DNA from: Pseudomonas sp. P8_241
GTDB taxonomy: Bacteria > Pseudomonadota > Gammaproteobacteria > Pseudomonadales > Pseudomonadaceae
Assembly: GCF_034008315.1 (NCBI RefSeq)
Contig: NZ_CP125377.1
Coordinates: 1,624,001 to 1,688,000, forward strand
Length of the DNA stretch: 64,000 nucleotides
Direction: 5' to 3'
The notes under the pieces were generated by a model. That model was given only the letters and a program-made list of their open reading frames with translations. It was not told where the DNA came from and made no database searches. A program made the translations under genes and the position numbers. This document shows positions 46,950-55,611 of the stretch, in pieces (position 1 is the stretch's first letter; each line of letters opens with the position of its first letter).

Positions 46950-47871
46950 GATGCTGCACACTGGCCAGGTCATCATCGACCTGGTCATGGCCGTGGATAA
47001 ATTGCCCGAGGCGGGCGGCGACGTGCTGGCGCAGTCCGCCAGTTTTGAGGCCGGCGGGGGCTTTAATGTGATGGCTGCCGCACAGCGTAATGGTCTGCCG
47101 GTGGTCTATCTGGGGCGTCACGGTTCCGGGCGTTTCGGCGATCTGGCGCGGCATGCGATGAATGCTGAAGGTATTCGTATCGGCATCGCGGATCGTGCCG
47201 AGCGGGACACGGGTTTGTGTGTTGCCATCACCGATGCGTCCGCCGAGCGCAGTTTTGTTTCCTACATCGGTGCCGAGGGCGAATTGAGTACCGAGGACCT
47301 GGCAAGCGTGCCGCCCGAGGCGGGTGATTACGCTTATTTAAGCGGCTACAGCCTGTTGCACAGCGCAAAGGCACAAGCGCTGGTGGATTGGACGCTGGCG
47401 CTGCGCAATGATGTCAGTGTGGTATTCGATCCAGGTCCGTTGGTGAATTCGCCGGACGAGCCATTGATGCAGTCACTGCTTGCGCGTATCGATGTGTGGA
47501 CCAGCAACGCGGTCGAAGCGCTGACGTTTACCGGAGCAGCGGACATTACCGAGGCGCTGGATTGCCTGGCCGAGCATCTGTCGGCCAGCGCACTGATAGT
47601 GGTTCGCGACGGGCCCCAAGGGTGCTGGATCAGCCAGGGTTCCCAGCGTCGACATGTTCCGGGATTCAAGGTCGAGGCGGTGGATAGCAACGGTGCTGGC
47701 GATGCCCATGCCGGGGTATTCGTGGCGGGGCTGGCGCAAGGGTTATCGGCATTTGACGCGGCGCGGCGAGCGAATGCGGCGGCGGCGCTGGCGGTCACGC
47801 GTTGGGGGCCGGCGACTTCGCCGGGTGCGGCTGAGGTGGACGCGTTGATCGGGCAAATCTGCGGTGACTGA
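46942..47871 (+). CDS. PfkB family carbohydrate/nucleoside kinase
   Basis: A 309-residue ribokinase-superfamily kinase. SFEAGGGFNVMAAAQRNGL is the N-terminal PfkB signature and DSNGAGDAHAGVFVAGLAQG the C-terminal one, with the catalytic Asp in GAGD. The substrate specificity is not evident: ribokinase, pseudouridine kinase and nucleoside kinases share these motifs. The ATG at 46942 overlaps the permease stop. It is the last gene of the operon and could phosphorylate the sugar released by the glycohydrolase. Confidence 0.86.
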   Translation: MPRMLHTGQVIIDLVMAVDKLPEAGGDVLAQSASFEAGGGFNVMAAAQRNGLPVVYLGRHGSGRFGDLARHAMNAEGIRIGIADRAERDTGLCVAITDASAERSFVSYIGAEGELSTEDLASVPPEAGDYAYLSGYSLLHSAKAQALVDWTLALRNDVSVVFDPGPLVNSPDEPLMQSLLARIDVWTSNAVEALTFTGAADITEALDCLAEHLSASALIVVRDGPQGCWISQGSQRRHVPGFKVEAVDSNGAGDAHAGVFVAGLAQGLSAFDAARRANAAAALAVTRWGPATSPGAAEVDALIGQICGD

Positions 47872-47884
47872 GTTGCCGCTGTCG

Positions 47885-47957
47885 CTGGCAAGCCGGCCCC
47901 TGCACTGGATCGGCGGACAGCAAAAAAACCTGTAGGAACTGGCTTGCCAGCGATGGG
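47885..47957. repeat. REP pair of the GGCTTGCCAGCGATGG type
   Basis: TCGCTGGCAAGCCGGCCCCT and the inverted TGTAGGAACTGGCTTGCCAG CGATGGGG units flank about 25 bases, between the convergent kinase and small exported protein genes. Confidence 0.75.
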
Positions 47958-47962
47958 GCCCG

Positions 47963-48286
47963 TTATTGGCTCATACCGCCTTTTTGATTGTCGGTGGTGG
48001 TCGAGCCGAGTCCGCCCTCACTCGGAGTTTTGGTGTCCGGCACATTCAATCCGCCCTGACGACCTGCATCGTTGCCCTGTATCCGTGGGTCCGTGCCGGT
48101 GGAGGGGGGCAGACTGTTGTCGACGCCCGTACCGTTGGTATTCATGCCGGGAGCGCTCTGGATGGCCGGTGCCTGGGGTTTTTCCACCGGGTTGGTCGGA
48201 CCGGTGCTGGAACCGATCGTTCCGGCGAGTGCGGTGGAAGACAGCAAGGCAGTGAGGGCGAAGGCGGTCAATCTGGACAGGCTCAT
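47963..48286 (-). CDS. Small exported low-complexity protein
   Basis: A 107-residue protein with a clear Sec signal (LTAFALTALLSSTALA, cleavage near residue 22). The mature part is rich in Gly, Thr, Pro, Asn and Ser and has no cysteine, no membrane segment and no predicted fold, so it is probably disordered in the periplasm or secreted. GGAGACGAG precedes the ATG on the minus strand. I do not recognise a family. It stands alone between a kinase gene and an MFS gene. Confidence 0.7.
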   Translation of the reverse strand: MSLSRLTAFALTALLSSTALAGTIGSSTGPTNPVEKPQAPAIQSAPGMNTNGTGVDNSLPPSTGTDPRIQGNDAGRQGGLNVPDTKTPSEGGLGSTTTDNQKGGMSQ

Positions 48287-48366
48287 AGTCTCGTCTCCAA
48301 CGAATAGAGTCCTACTTGATTAGTCAGCCCTCGATCCGAAGGGGTGCCGTACTCGCGACGAACGGC

Positions 48367-49572
48367 TCAGGCCTGCTGCAGCGCCTTGACCGTGGTTGCC
48401 CGCCGCCACATCAGCCGGCCCACGGTAATCAACCAGTTGAGCGAGGCGACGGCCAGGACCGTGAGCAGCAGGGTTGCCATGCCCTGTTCGACGATGATTT
48501 TTCCCGCCAGCAGCGGAAAACCAAACACTCCGATGAAGTACGACAGACTGAACAGCAACAGGGATTGTGACGTAGTGCCTTCAGGCGTTTCATTAGCAGC
48601 CAGGCCGTTGATCACCGAGTACGTCAAGCCATAACCGACCCCGAGCATCACGGCGGCGAGCACATAAGTGAAGCCGTCGTCGACGACAAACCCGAACATC
48701 AGGATCGAGCTCAGCATCAAACCCGAGAGCAGGCAAGAGGTCAGAAAGGGATCGCGCTTGACCACGAACCCGGCGATCAACAGGCGCCCACTGATCGCTG
48801 CGCTCATGAAACCGAGGAAAAACAGCGAATAGTCGAGCGAGCGCGCCGCTGCATAGCTGGTCTGGAAACTCGACAGTCCACCGAAGAGGCAACCGCCGAG
48901 GCCAACCATGATGATCGGGAACACGGCCCTGGAGGACAGCACCTGACCCGTTGCACGCCAGGAAATCCGCGACACGCTGGTCGATTGCATCGGCGCCTGT
49001 TTGAGTTGTCGATCCAGCCGCCAGAACAGCAGTACGCCGATCAGACTGGCCAGCGCCGCCAGATAAAACGCCGCCGTCACCGGATAGCCGAGGGCACTCG
49101 CGGCACGACCGAGCAATGGCCCACTGCCGATCCCGGTCATCATGCTGCCCGAGAGTAACGCGAAGTATCTGGCGCGCTGGGCCGGCGTTACCAGACTCGC
49201 CACGATGATCGGCCCGAGGGTGTAGAACACACCCCAGCCCAATCCCAGCAGCAAGCCAAAAAACAACAGCAGATGTCCAAACCCCGGCGACAATGCGAAG
49301 CCGAGGCTGGCGGCCACCAACAGCACGCCGAACAGCGCCACCGAACGCGCTGCGCCAAGCAGATCGGACAAATGCCCGGAGACAATCACCGCCGCAAAAG
49401 TGCTAAGCATCGCCGCCGAAATCACACCGCCCGCATCGTGCTCATTGCCGCCGCGCGAACCGATCAACAGCGACAGTAAAAACGTCGAGCCATAGGACAG
49501 CGAGAGCAGGTAGCTGGCGAGACAAAACAGGCCGAACAACTTGCTTGAAACCTGGGGTGTTGCGGTAGACAT
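48367..49572 (-). CDS. MFS transporter
   Basis: A 401-residue carrier with twelve predicted helices. The loop between helices 2 and 3 reads SGHLSDLLGAARSVALFG, a variant of the MFS signature, and a charged cytoplasmic loop (FWRLDRQLKQAPMQ) separates the two halves near residue 195. Nothing points to a specific substrate, and neighbours do not help: the gene is monocistronic and divergent from an acetyltransferase gene. GGAAC-type ribosome site precedes the ATG. Confidence 0.87.
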   Translation of the reverse strand: MSTATPQVSSKLFGLFCLASYLLSLSYGSTFLLSLLIGSRGGNEHDAGGVISAAMLSTFAAVIVSGHLSDLLGAARSVALFGVLLVAASLGFALSPGFGHLLLFFGLLLGLGWGVFYTLGPIIVASLVTPAQRARYFALLSGSMMTGIGSGPLLGRAASALGYPVTAAFYLAALASLIGVLLFWRLDRQLKQAPMQSTSVSRISWRATGQVLSSRAVFPIIMVGLGGCLFGGLSSFQTSYAAARSLDYSLFFLGFMSAAISGRLLIAGFVVKRDPFLTSCLLSGLMLSSILMFGFVVDDGFTYVLAAVMLGVGYGLTYSVINGLAANETPEGTTSQSLLLFSLSYFIGVFGFPLLAGKIIVEQGMATLLLTVLAVASLNWLITVGRLMWRRATTVKALQQA

Positions 49573-49764
49573 GACGCGGTTCCTTGACCGGATAGATGAG
49601 CAGCTTGCCTATCTAACCACGCAAGGTCAGGAGGATAGGTCCGAGGTTTTCGATTCCAGGGTTAGTGCTGGCCGGAGTAAGCGCTATTCCCGCAGACAAG
49701 CCCCCTCGCCACGAACCACGCATCGCCTTAGTATGGCGTTTTCAACTTTTGACAAGGCACGTCC

Positions 49765-50247
49765 ATGACGATCGAAATCCGCCCGGTGACCCCCAGTGAC
49801 GCGCCGCAAATCCTCGCGTTCATCACTGAGCTGGCCGACTACGAACGTGCCCGCCATGAAGTCATCGCCAGCGTCGCCGACATCGAGCGCAGCTTGTTCA
49901 GTGAAGGCGCCACCGCCCATGGCCTGATCTGCTTGCGCGGCGGTTTGCCAATTGGTTTCGCGGTGTTCTTCTTCAGCTATTCAACGTGGCTGGGGAGCAA
50001 TTGCCTGTATCTCGAAGACCTGTACATCACTCCGGAACAGCGCGGCGGTGGTGCGGGCAAAACCTTGCTGCGTCATCTGGCAAAAATCGCCTGCGCCAAT
50101 GATTGCGGGCGGTTTGAGTGGAGTGTTTTGGAGTGGAATACGCCGGCCATCGAATTCTATAAATCCCTGGGTGCCCAGCCACAGGAGGAGTGGGTTCGGT
50201 ATCGGATGGATGGGGCGGTGTTGCGGGATTTTGCCTCGGGTAACTGA
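49765..50247 (+). CDS. GNAT family N-acetyltransferase
   Basis: A 160-residue acetyltransferase. TIEIRPVTPSDAPQILAFI at the N-terminus, LYLEDLYITPEQRGGGAGKTLL as motif A (acetyl-CoA binding QRGGGAGK near residue 92) and FEWSVLEWNTPAIEFYKSLG as motif B match diamine acetyltransferase-like GNAT proteins. The substrate is probably an amine, but this is inferred from family resemblance. It is a single gene; a REP pair ending in a T-run follows. Confidence 0.9.
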   Translation: MTIEIRPVTPSDAPQILAFITELADYERARHEVIASVADIERSLFSEGATAHGLICLRGGLPIGFAVFFFSYSTWLGSNCLYLEDLYITPEQRGGGAGKTLLRHLAKIACANDCGRFEWSVLEWNTPAIEFYKSLGAQPQEEWVRYRMDGAVLRDFASGN

Positions 50248-50255
50248 AACCTCTT

Positions 50256-50335
50256 AAAAGATCGCAGCCTGCGGCAGCTCCTACAGAGAACGTATTCCAA
50301 CGTAGGAGCTGGCGCAGGCTGCGATCTTTTTTTTG
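50256..50335. repeat. REP pair with T-run, possible terminator
   Basis: AAAAGATCGCAGCCTGCGGC and AGCTCCTAC are mirrored by GTAGGAGCTGGCGCAGGCTG and CGATCTTTTTTTT. The second arm ends in eight T, so on the plus strand this REP could end transcription of the acetyltransferase gene just before the dgoK promoter. Confidence 0.8.
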
Positions 50336-50340
50336 TCTTA

Positions 50341-50399
50341 TCCCATAATATGGGATTGATATTTATATATTGAGATTTACCGCGGCGCAGGTTTATAGT
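50341..50399 (+). promoter_or_regulatory. Operator palindrome and promoter of the dgo operon
   Basis: TCCCATAATATGGGA (50341-50355), -35 TTGAGA (50370-50375), 18-base spacer, -10 TATAGT (50394-50399). Predicted start of transcription near 50406 gives a 33-base leader to dgoK. The whole arrangement copies that at 38597-38655. Control by the IclR protein encoded at the end of the operon is likely. Confidence 0.75.
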
Positions 50400-50438
50400 C
50401 CGCCCACTCACTGCCAATAAACCAGAACAGGTGAAGCG

Positions 50439-51431
50439 ATGCGGGCGCAATTGATCGCACTGGATTGGGGAACGACCTCACTCCGTGCTTACAAACTTGC
50501 CGAAGGCGGCCAGGTGCTCGAACAGCGTTCGCTGTCGTCGGGAATCATGCAGTTGCCCAAGGCGCCGCGAGTCATCAACGGCCGGGACTGCGCCGATGGT
50601 TTTGAACTCGCATTCGATGACGCCTGTGGCGACTGGCTCGACGAACAACCCGACTTGCCGGTGATTGCCTGTGGCATGGTCGGCAGCGCCCAGGGTTGGC
50701 GAGAAGCGGCCTACCGCGATACACCGGCGAACGTCGCCAATCTCGGAACGTCCCTGCAAACCGTGCGCAGTCTTCGCGGTGTCGATGTGCATATCGTGCC
50801 GGGGGTGATTCAGCGTTCGCGCCTTCCAAACGTGATGCGCGGCGAAGAAACCCAGGTGCTCGGGGTGCTGCAAACGCTGGCGAGCGAGGCGGGTGCTGAT
50901 CGGCTGATCGGTCTGCCCGGCAGCCATTCGAAATGGGTGGAAGTGGCCGACGGCTGCATCGTGCATTTCGAGACGTTCATGACTGGCGAAGTCTTCGCCG
51001 TACTCAGCGAACACAGCATTCTGGGCCGCACTCAGCAACGCGGTGGCTCGTTCGATGGCGATGCGTTTGATCGGGGCGTGCAGATCGCATTGTCGGCGGA
51101 CGGTGAAATCGGCCCGCTGTCGACCTTGTTCAGTGCCCGCAGCCTGGGCCTGACCGGCGAATTGAGTGCCACGGCCCAAGCGGATTACCTGTCCGGCCTG
51201 CTGATCGGTCACGAGCTCTCGGCCCTGGCCAGCGCTCAGCGGCGTCGCCGCAACAGTGTGCATTTGCCGTCGGTCATCCTTATCGGCAACACCCGACTCT
51301 GTGCCCGTTACAGCCGCGCGCTCGACGCCTGCGGTTTTGCCCGGGTGACCCTGGCCGAACAGGCCACCGAACGCGGATTGTGGCAACTGGCGCTCGCCGC
51401 CGGGCTGATCACGTCCACCGCATCCCGTTAA
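50439..51431 (+). CDS. dgoK: 2-dehydro-3-deoxygalactonokinase
   Basis: A 330-residue sugar acid kinase that phosphorylates 2-dehydro-3-deoxygalactonate at C6. IALDWGTTSLRAYKL is the phosphate-1 loop of the actin-like fold; GMVGSAQGWREAAY and GLPGSHSKWVEV are DgoK signatures. ACAGGTGAAG precedes the ATG. It is first in dgoK-dgoA-dgoD, followed 18 bases later by the aldolase gene. Confidence 0.94.
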   Translation: MRAQLIALDWGTTSLRAYKLAEGGQVLEQRSLSSGIMQLPKAPRVINGRDCADGFELAFDDACGDWLDEQPDLPVIACGMVGSAQGWREAAYRDTPANVANLGTSLQTVRSLRGVDVHIVPGVIQRSRLPNVMRGEETQVLGVLQTLASEAGADRLIGLPGSHSKWVEVADGCIVHFETFMTGEVFAVLSEHSILGRTQQRGGSFDGDAFDRGVQIALSADGEIGPLSTLFSARSLGLTGELSATAQADYLSGLLIGHELSALASAQRRRRNSVHLPSVILIGNTRLCARYSRALDACGFARVTLAEQATERGLWQLALAAGLITSTASR

Positions 51432-51449
51432 CCTGACTGGAGGTCTGAC

Positions 51450-52070
51450 ATGCTCAAACACGCCTTGGCGCAAAACGGTCTGATCGCGATCCTGCGCGGC
51501 CTTCGCCCGCAGGAAGCGGCGGCCATCGGCGAAGTCCTGTACGCCGCGGGATTTCGCATCATCGAAGTACCGCTCAATTCCCCGGAGCCGTACGAAAGTA
51601 TCCGCATCCTGCGCAATACCTTGCCCGCCGATTGCCTGATCGGCGCGGGCACGGTGGTGACGCCGGAGCAGGTTGAACAGGTGAAAGCGGCGGGCGGCCA
51701 AGTGATCGTCATGCCCCACAGTGATCCGAAGGTGTTGCGCGCCGCAAAAGCGGCGCGAATGTACCTGTCGCCGGGCGTCGCTACACCGACCGAAGCCTTT
51801 GCCGCACTGGCCGAAGGTGCGGATGTATTGAAGCTTTTCCCTGCCGAGCAGATGGGGCCTGCGGTCGTCAAAGCCTGGCTCGCGGTATTGCCGGCCGGAA
51901 CCCTTCTGGCGCCGGTTGGTGGCATTACTCCAGACAACATGCATTCGTTCATCGATGCGGGCGTCAAGGGCTTCGGTCTCGGCTCAGGCCTGTTCAAACC
52001 GGACATGACGCCGGCGCAAGTGGCGGCCAATGCCAAGGCCTATGTCGCTGCCTGGAAGGCCCTTCGCTAA
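51450..52070 (+). CDS. dgoA: 2-dehydro-3-deoxy-6-phosphogalactonate aldolase
   Basis: A 206-residue class I aldolase that splits KDPGal into pyruvate and glyceraldehyde 3-phosphate. The Schiff-base lysine is Lys128 in GADVLKLFPAEQMGP, the proton-relay Glu39 is in FRIIEVPLNSPEP, and AILRGLRP binds the carboxylate. GAPVGGITPDN forms the phosphate site. Pro after Glu (EVPLNSP) distinguishes KDPGal from KDPG aldolases, whose motif is EVTLRTP. GGAGG precedes the ATG. Confidence 0.94.
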   Translation: MLKHALAQNGLIAILRGLRPQEAAAIGEVLYAAGFRIIEVPLNSPEPYESIRILRNTLPADCLIGAGTVVTPEQVEQVKAAGGQVIVMPHSDPKVLRAAKAARMYLSPGVATPTEAFAALAEGADVLKLFPAEQMGPAVVKAWLAVLPAGTLLAPVGGITPDNMHSFIDAGVKGFGLGSGLFKPDMTPAQVAANAKAYVAAWKALR

Positions 52071-52118
52071 GACTTTTCTGGCGCTGCGAGCGCTGCATCT
52101 AACAAGAGAGACAATCAG

Positions 52119-53267
52119 ATGAAAATCACCAAACTGACCACCTTCATCGTTCCGCCGCGCTGGTGCTTCCTCAAGGTCGAGACCGACGAGGGCGTGACCG
52201 GCTGGGGTGAGCCCGTGGTCGAAGGCCGCGCCCACACCGTTGCCGCTGCCGTGGAAGAATTGTCCGACTACCTGATCGGCAAAGATCCGCGCAACATCGA
52301 AGACATCTGGACCGTGCTCTATCGCGGCGGCTTCTACCGTGGCGGCGCGATCCACATGAGCGCCCTGGCCGGTATCGACCAGGCCTTGTGGGACATCAAG
52401 GGCAAGGCGCTGGGTGTGTCGGTCAGCGACCTGCTGGGCGGTCAGGTGCGGGACAAGATTCGTGTGTATTCGTGGATCGGCGGCGACCGTCCTGCGGATA
52501 CCGCGCGGGCGGCAAAAGAAGCGGTCGAGCGTGGTTTCACCGCGGTAAAAATGAACGGCACCGAAGAGCTGCAATTCCTCGACACTTTCGACAAGGTCGA
52601 CCAGGCCTTGGCCAACGTTGCAGCTGTGCGCGATGCGGTTGGCCCGAACATCGGCATCGGCGTCGACTTCCATGGCCGGGTGCACAAGCCCATGGCCAAG
52701 GTGCTGATGAAAGAACTCGACCCGTACAAACTGATGTTCATCGAAGAACCGGTGCTCAGCGAAAACTATGAAGCGCTCAAAGAGCTGGCGCCGCTGACCA
52801 GCACGCCGATTGCCCTGGGCGAGCGGTTGTTCTCGCGCTGGGATTTCAAGCGCGTGCTCAGCGAAGGCTACGTCGACATCATCCAGCCGGATGCCTCCCA
52901 CGCCGGCGGCATCACCGAAACCCGCAAGATCGCCAACATGGCCGAAGCCTACGACGTGGCGCTGGCGCTGCATTGCCCGCTAGGCCCGATCGCCCTGGCG
53001 GCGTGCCTGCAACTGGATGCGGCCTGCTACAACGCATTCATCCAGGAACAGAGCCTGGGCATCCATTACAACGAGAGCAACGACCTGCTCGACTATGTCA
53101 AGGATCCACGGGTATTCGACTACGACAAAGGCTTCGTGAAGATCCCGAACGGACCGGGCCTGGGTATCGAGATCAACGAGGAATACGTGATCGAACGCGC
53201 CGCCATCGGCCACCGCTGGCGCAACCCGATCTGGCGCCATGCCGATGGCAGTTTTGCCGAGTGGTGA
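52119..53267 (+). CDS. dgoD: D-galactonate dehydratase
   Basis: A 382-residue enolase-superfamily enzyme converting galactonate to 2-dehydro-3-deoxygalactonate. The sequence numbering matches E. coli DgoD at the active site: Asp183 and His185 in [10 protein letters not shown], Glu209 in [11 protein letters not shown], Glu235 in ALGERLFSR and His285 in ALHCPLGP. Metal and acid/base residues are therefore complete. AAGAGAG precedes the ATG. It follows dgoA by 48 bases. Confidence 0.96.
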   Translation: MKITKLTTFIVPPRWCFLKVETDEGVTGWGEPVVEGRAHTVAAAVEELSDYLIGKDPRNIEDIWTVLYRGGFYRGGAIHMSALAGIDQALWDIKGKALGVSVSDLLGGQVRDKIRVYSWIGGDRPADTARAAKEAVERGFTAVKMNGTEELQFLDTFDKVDQALANVAAVRDAVGPNIGIGVDFHGRVHKPMAKVLMKELDPYKLMFIEEPVLSENYEALKELAPLTSTPIALGERLFSRWDFKRVLSEGYVDIIQPDASHAGGITETRKIANMAEAYDVALALHCPLGPIALAACLQLDAACYNAFIQEQSLGIHYNESNDLLDYVKDPRVFDYDKGFVKIPNGPGLGIEINEEYVIERAAIGHRWRNPIWRHADGSFAEW

Positions 53268-53293
53268 AATCTCTCTGATTCACCACGATCCCT

Positions 53294-53383
53294 TGTAGGA
53301 GCTGGCTTGCCAGCGATGGCGTCCTGTCAGTCACATTGATGCCGCATGTGATACCGCTATCGCCAGCAAGCCGGCTCCTACGG
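53294..53383. repeat. REP pair between dgoD and the MFS gene
   Basis: TGTAGGAGCTGGCTTGCCAG CGATGGCG and inverted TATCGCCAGCAAGCCGGCTC CTACGG flank 35 bases. It separates dgoD from the transporter gene and may set relative expression. Confidence 0.82.
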
Positions 53384-53436
53384 GATTAGCGCCAGTCTTG
53401 GAACGACCTCAATAACCATAAAAAGAGGCACCCTTC

Positions 53437-54747
53437 ATGCAACCGCAAACCCTCACCGGGCAGGCGTCGTTGGTGACGCCCAGCCGCAAGCGTTTTTTCA
53501 TCATGGTGCTGCTGTTCATCACCGTGGTGATCAACTACCTGGACCGCAGTAATCTGTCGATTGCCGCGCCAGCACTGACCACCGATCTGGGTATCGACCC
53601 GATCCACGTCGGCCTGATCTTCTCCGCGTTCGGCTGGACCTACGCCGCCATGCAAATCCCTGGTGGCTGGCTAGTGGACCGGGTGCCTCCGCGGATTCTG
53701 TACAGCGTCGCCTTGCTGCTGTGGTCGGTGGCCACGGTGATGCTCGGTTTCGCCGCCAGCTTCATCGCCCTGTTCGTGTTGCGCATGGCGGTCGGTGCCC
53801 TGGAAGCGCCGGCCTATCCAATCAACAGCCGCGTGGTCACCACCTGGTTTCCTGAGCGCGAACGCGCCACGGCCATCGGTTTCTACACTTCCGGACAATT
53901 TGTCGGTCTGGCTTTCCTGACGCCGGTTCTGGCGTGGCTTCAGCACGAGTTCGGCTGGCATATGGTCTTCGTCGCCACGGGCGCGGTGGGGATCATTTGG
54001 GCGGCAATCTGGTACGCGGTGTATCGCGAACCACGGGATTTCAGCGGTGCCAATGAGGCTGAAATCGACCTGATCCGCGAGGGCGGCGGGCTGGTGGATA
54101 TCCAGTCCGAACAAGCCAGGGTCAAAGCCAAATTCAGCTGGAGCGACCTGGGCGTTGTTCTGACCAAGCGCAAGCTCTGGGGCATTTACCTCGGTCAGTT
54201 CTGCCTTAACTCGACGCTGTGGTTTTTCTTGACGTGGTTCCCGACGTACCTGGTGAAATACCGTGGCATGGATTTCATCAAGTCCGGTCTGTTGGCGTCA
54301 CTGCCGTTTCTCGCTGCGTTTGTCGGTGTGTTGTGTTCCGGTTTCTTCTCGGACTTTTTGATCCGTCGCGGTTACTCGGTGGGCTTCGCCCGCAAGCTGC
54401 CGATCATCAGCGGGCTGCTGATTTCCACGTCGATCATCGGCGCCAATTTTGTCGACTCGACGCCATTGGTGATTGCCTTCCTCGCGCTGGCATTTTTTGG
54501 CAACGGTCTGGCTTCGATCACCTGGTCCTTGGTGTCGACCCTGGCTCCAGCGCGTTTGCTGGGGCTCACCGGCGGGGTGTTCAACTTCATCGGCAACTTG
54601 TCGGCCATCGCCACGCCTATCGTGATCGGGTTCCTTGCCAGCGGCGATTCTTTCGCCCCGGCGATCACCTATATCTCGGTTCTGGCGTTGATTGGTGCGC
54701 TTTCCTACATTTTGCTGGTGGGCAAGGTCGAGCGTATCAAGTTGTAG
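53437..54747 (+). CDS. MFS transporter, galactonate/hexuronate (ACS) type
   Basis: A 436-residue carrier with about twelve helices. INYLDRSNLSIAAPALTTDL in helix 1 and GWLVDRVPPRILYS between helices 2 and 3 are typical of the anion:cation symporter family (DgoT, ExuT, GudP). GALEAPAYPINSRVVTTWFP is the helix 4-5 signature. Its place between dgoD and an IclR gene makes D-galactonate the likely substrate, as for DgoT. AAGAGGCA lies before the ATG. Confidence 0.88.
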   Translation: MQPQTLTGQASLVTPSRKRFFIMVLLFITVVINYLDRSNLSIAAPALTTDLGIDPIHVGLIFSAFGWTYAAMQIPGGWLVDRVPPRILYSVALLLWSVATVMLGFAASFIALFVLRMAVGALEAPAYPINSRVVTTWFPERERATAIGFYTSGQFVGLAFLTPVLAWLQHEFGWHMVFVATGAVGIIWAAIWYAVYREPRDFSGANEAEIDLIREGGGLVDIQSEQARVKAKFSWSDLGVVLTKRKLWGIYLGQFCLNSTLWFFLTWFPTYLVKYRGMDFIKSGLLASLPFLAAFVGVLCSGFFSDFLIRRGYSVGFARKLPIISGLLISTSIIGANFVDSTPLVIAFLALAFFGNGLASITWSLVSTLAPARLLGLTGGVFNFIGNLSAIATPIVIGFLASGDSFAPAITYISVLALIGALSYILLVGKVERIKL

Positions 54748-54807
54748 TCGTGGCACGCGGGCGACCATAATGCCGCCCGTTCACTCGCTCAACGGTAAAG
54801 GCTGGAT

Positions 54808-55611
54808 ATGCAGGAAGACGCCCCAAAAGTTGCCAAGGACACCGCGCCGACCGGCACCCAGACACTGCTTCGCGGTTTGGGCGTGGTCCAGGCCGTAGCC
54901 AGTGGCGCCCGCGATCTCAAGGAAATTGCCCGGCTGATCGGCACCACGCGCAGCACCACCCATCGCCTGGCCAGTTGCCTGGTGGACGAGCGTTATCTGC
55001 GGGTAGTGCCGCAAGTCGGTTATCTGCTAGGGCCGAAGCTGATCGAGCTGGGTTTTCAGGCTCGTGAAGAGTTGCCGTTGGTGACTCTGGCCGGGCCGTA
55101 TCTGGATGAGTTGTCAGCATTGACCGGCGACACTATTCACCTGGCGATTCGTGAAGGCGACGAAGTGCTGTACCTGCACAAGAATCCGGGGCGCAATGGT
55201 CCGGAAATGCGTTCGCGGGTCGGCCATCGCATGCCGTTGGCGCGCACCGGCATCGGCAAGGCGCTGATGCTCGATGACTCGCCGCAAGAGTGGCAGCGCC
55301 TGTACGAAGTCAGCCTGCCGGCGGGTGGGAAAAGCCAGTTCTGGCCGCAACACCCCGAACAATCCTGGGAGCAGTTTCAGCAGCGCATGATCGAGTACGT
55401 GGCGGGCGGCTACGCTTTCGATCTGGAAGACAATGAACCGTCGATCCGCTGCGTGGCGGCGCCGATCCGTGATGCCAGCAAACGCATCGTCGCCGGTATC
55501 AGCATCGCCAGCACCGTGCCATACATGCCTCTGGAAAAAATGGCCGAGCTGATTCCCCTGATCAAAGGGGTCACGGCCCGGCTGTCGTCGGAACTGGGAC
55601 TCAAGGTTTAG
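54808..55611 (+). CDS. IclR family transcriptional regulator
   Basis: A 267-residue regulator. The winged helix is in residues 20-75 (LLRGLGVVQAVASGARDLKE and IARLIGTTRSTTHRLASCLV) and the IclR effector domain fills the rest (YLDELSALTGDTIHLAIREG, and near the C-terminus RDASKRIVAGISIASTVPYM). As last gene of the dgo operon it probably senses galactonate or KDGal and binds TCCCATAATATGGGA sites at 50341 and 38597. That link is inference. Its stop overlaps the convergent alcohol dehydrogenase gene by 4 bases. Confidence 0.91.
   Translation: MQEDAPKVAKDTAPTGTQTLLRGLGVVQAVASGARDLKEIARLIGTTRSTTHRLASCLVDERYLRVVPQVGYLLGPKLIELGFQAREELPLVTLAGPYLDELSALTGDTIHLAIREGDEVLYLHKNPGRNGPEMRSRVGHRMPLARTGIGKALMLDDSPQEWQRLYEVSLPAGGKSQFWPQHPEQSWEQFQQRMIEYVAGGYAFDLEDNEPSIRCVAAPIRDASKRIVAGISIASTVPYMPLEKMAELIPLIKGVTARLSSELGLKV

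Noticed and set aside
50478..51944. A 488-codon minus-strand frame across dgoK and dgoA
   Set aside because: It spans two well-supported genes on the plus strand and has the Arg/His/Gln-rich composition of a GC-rich shadow frame.
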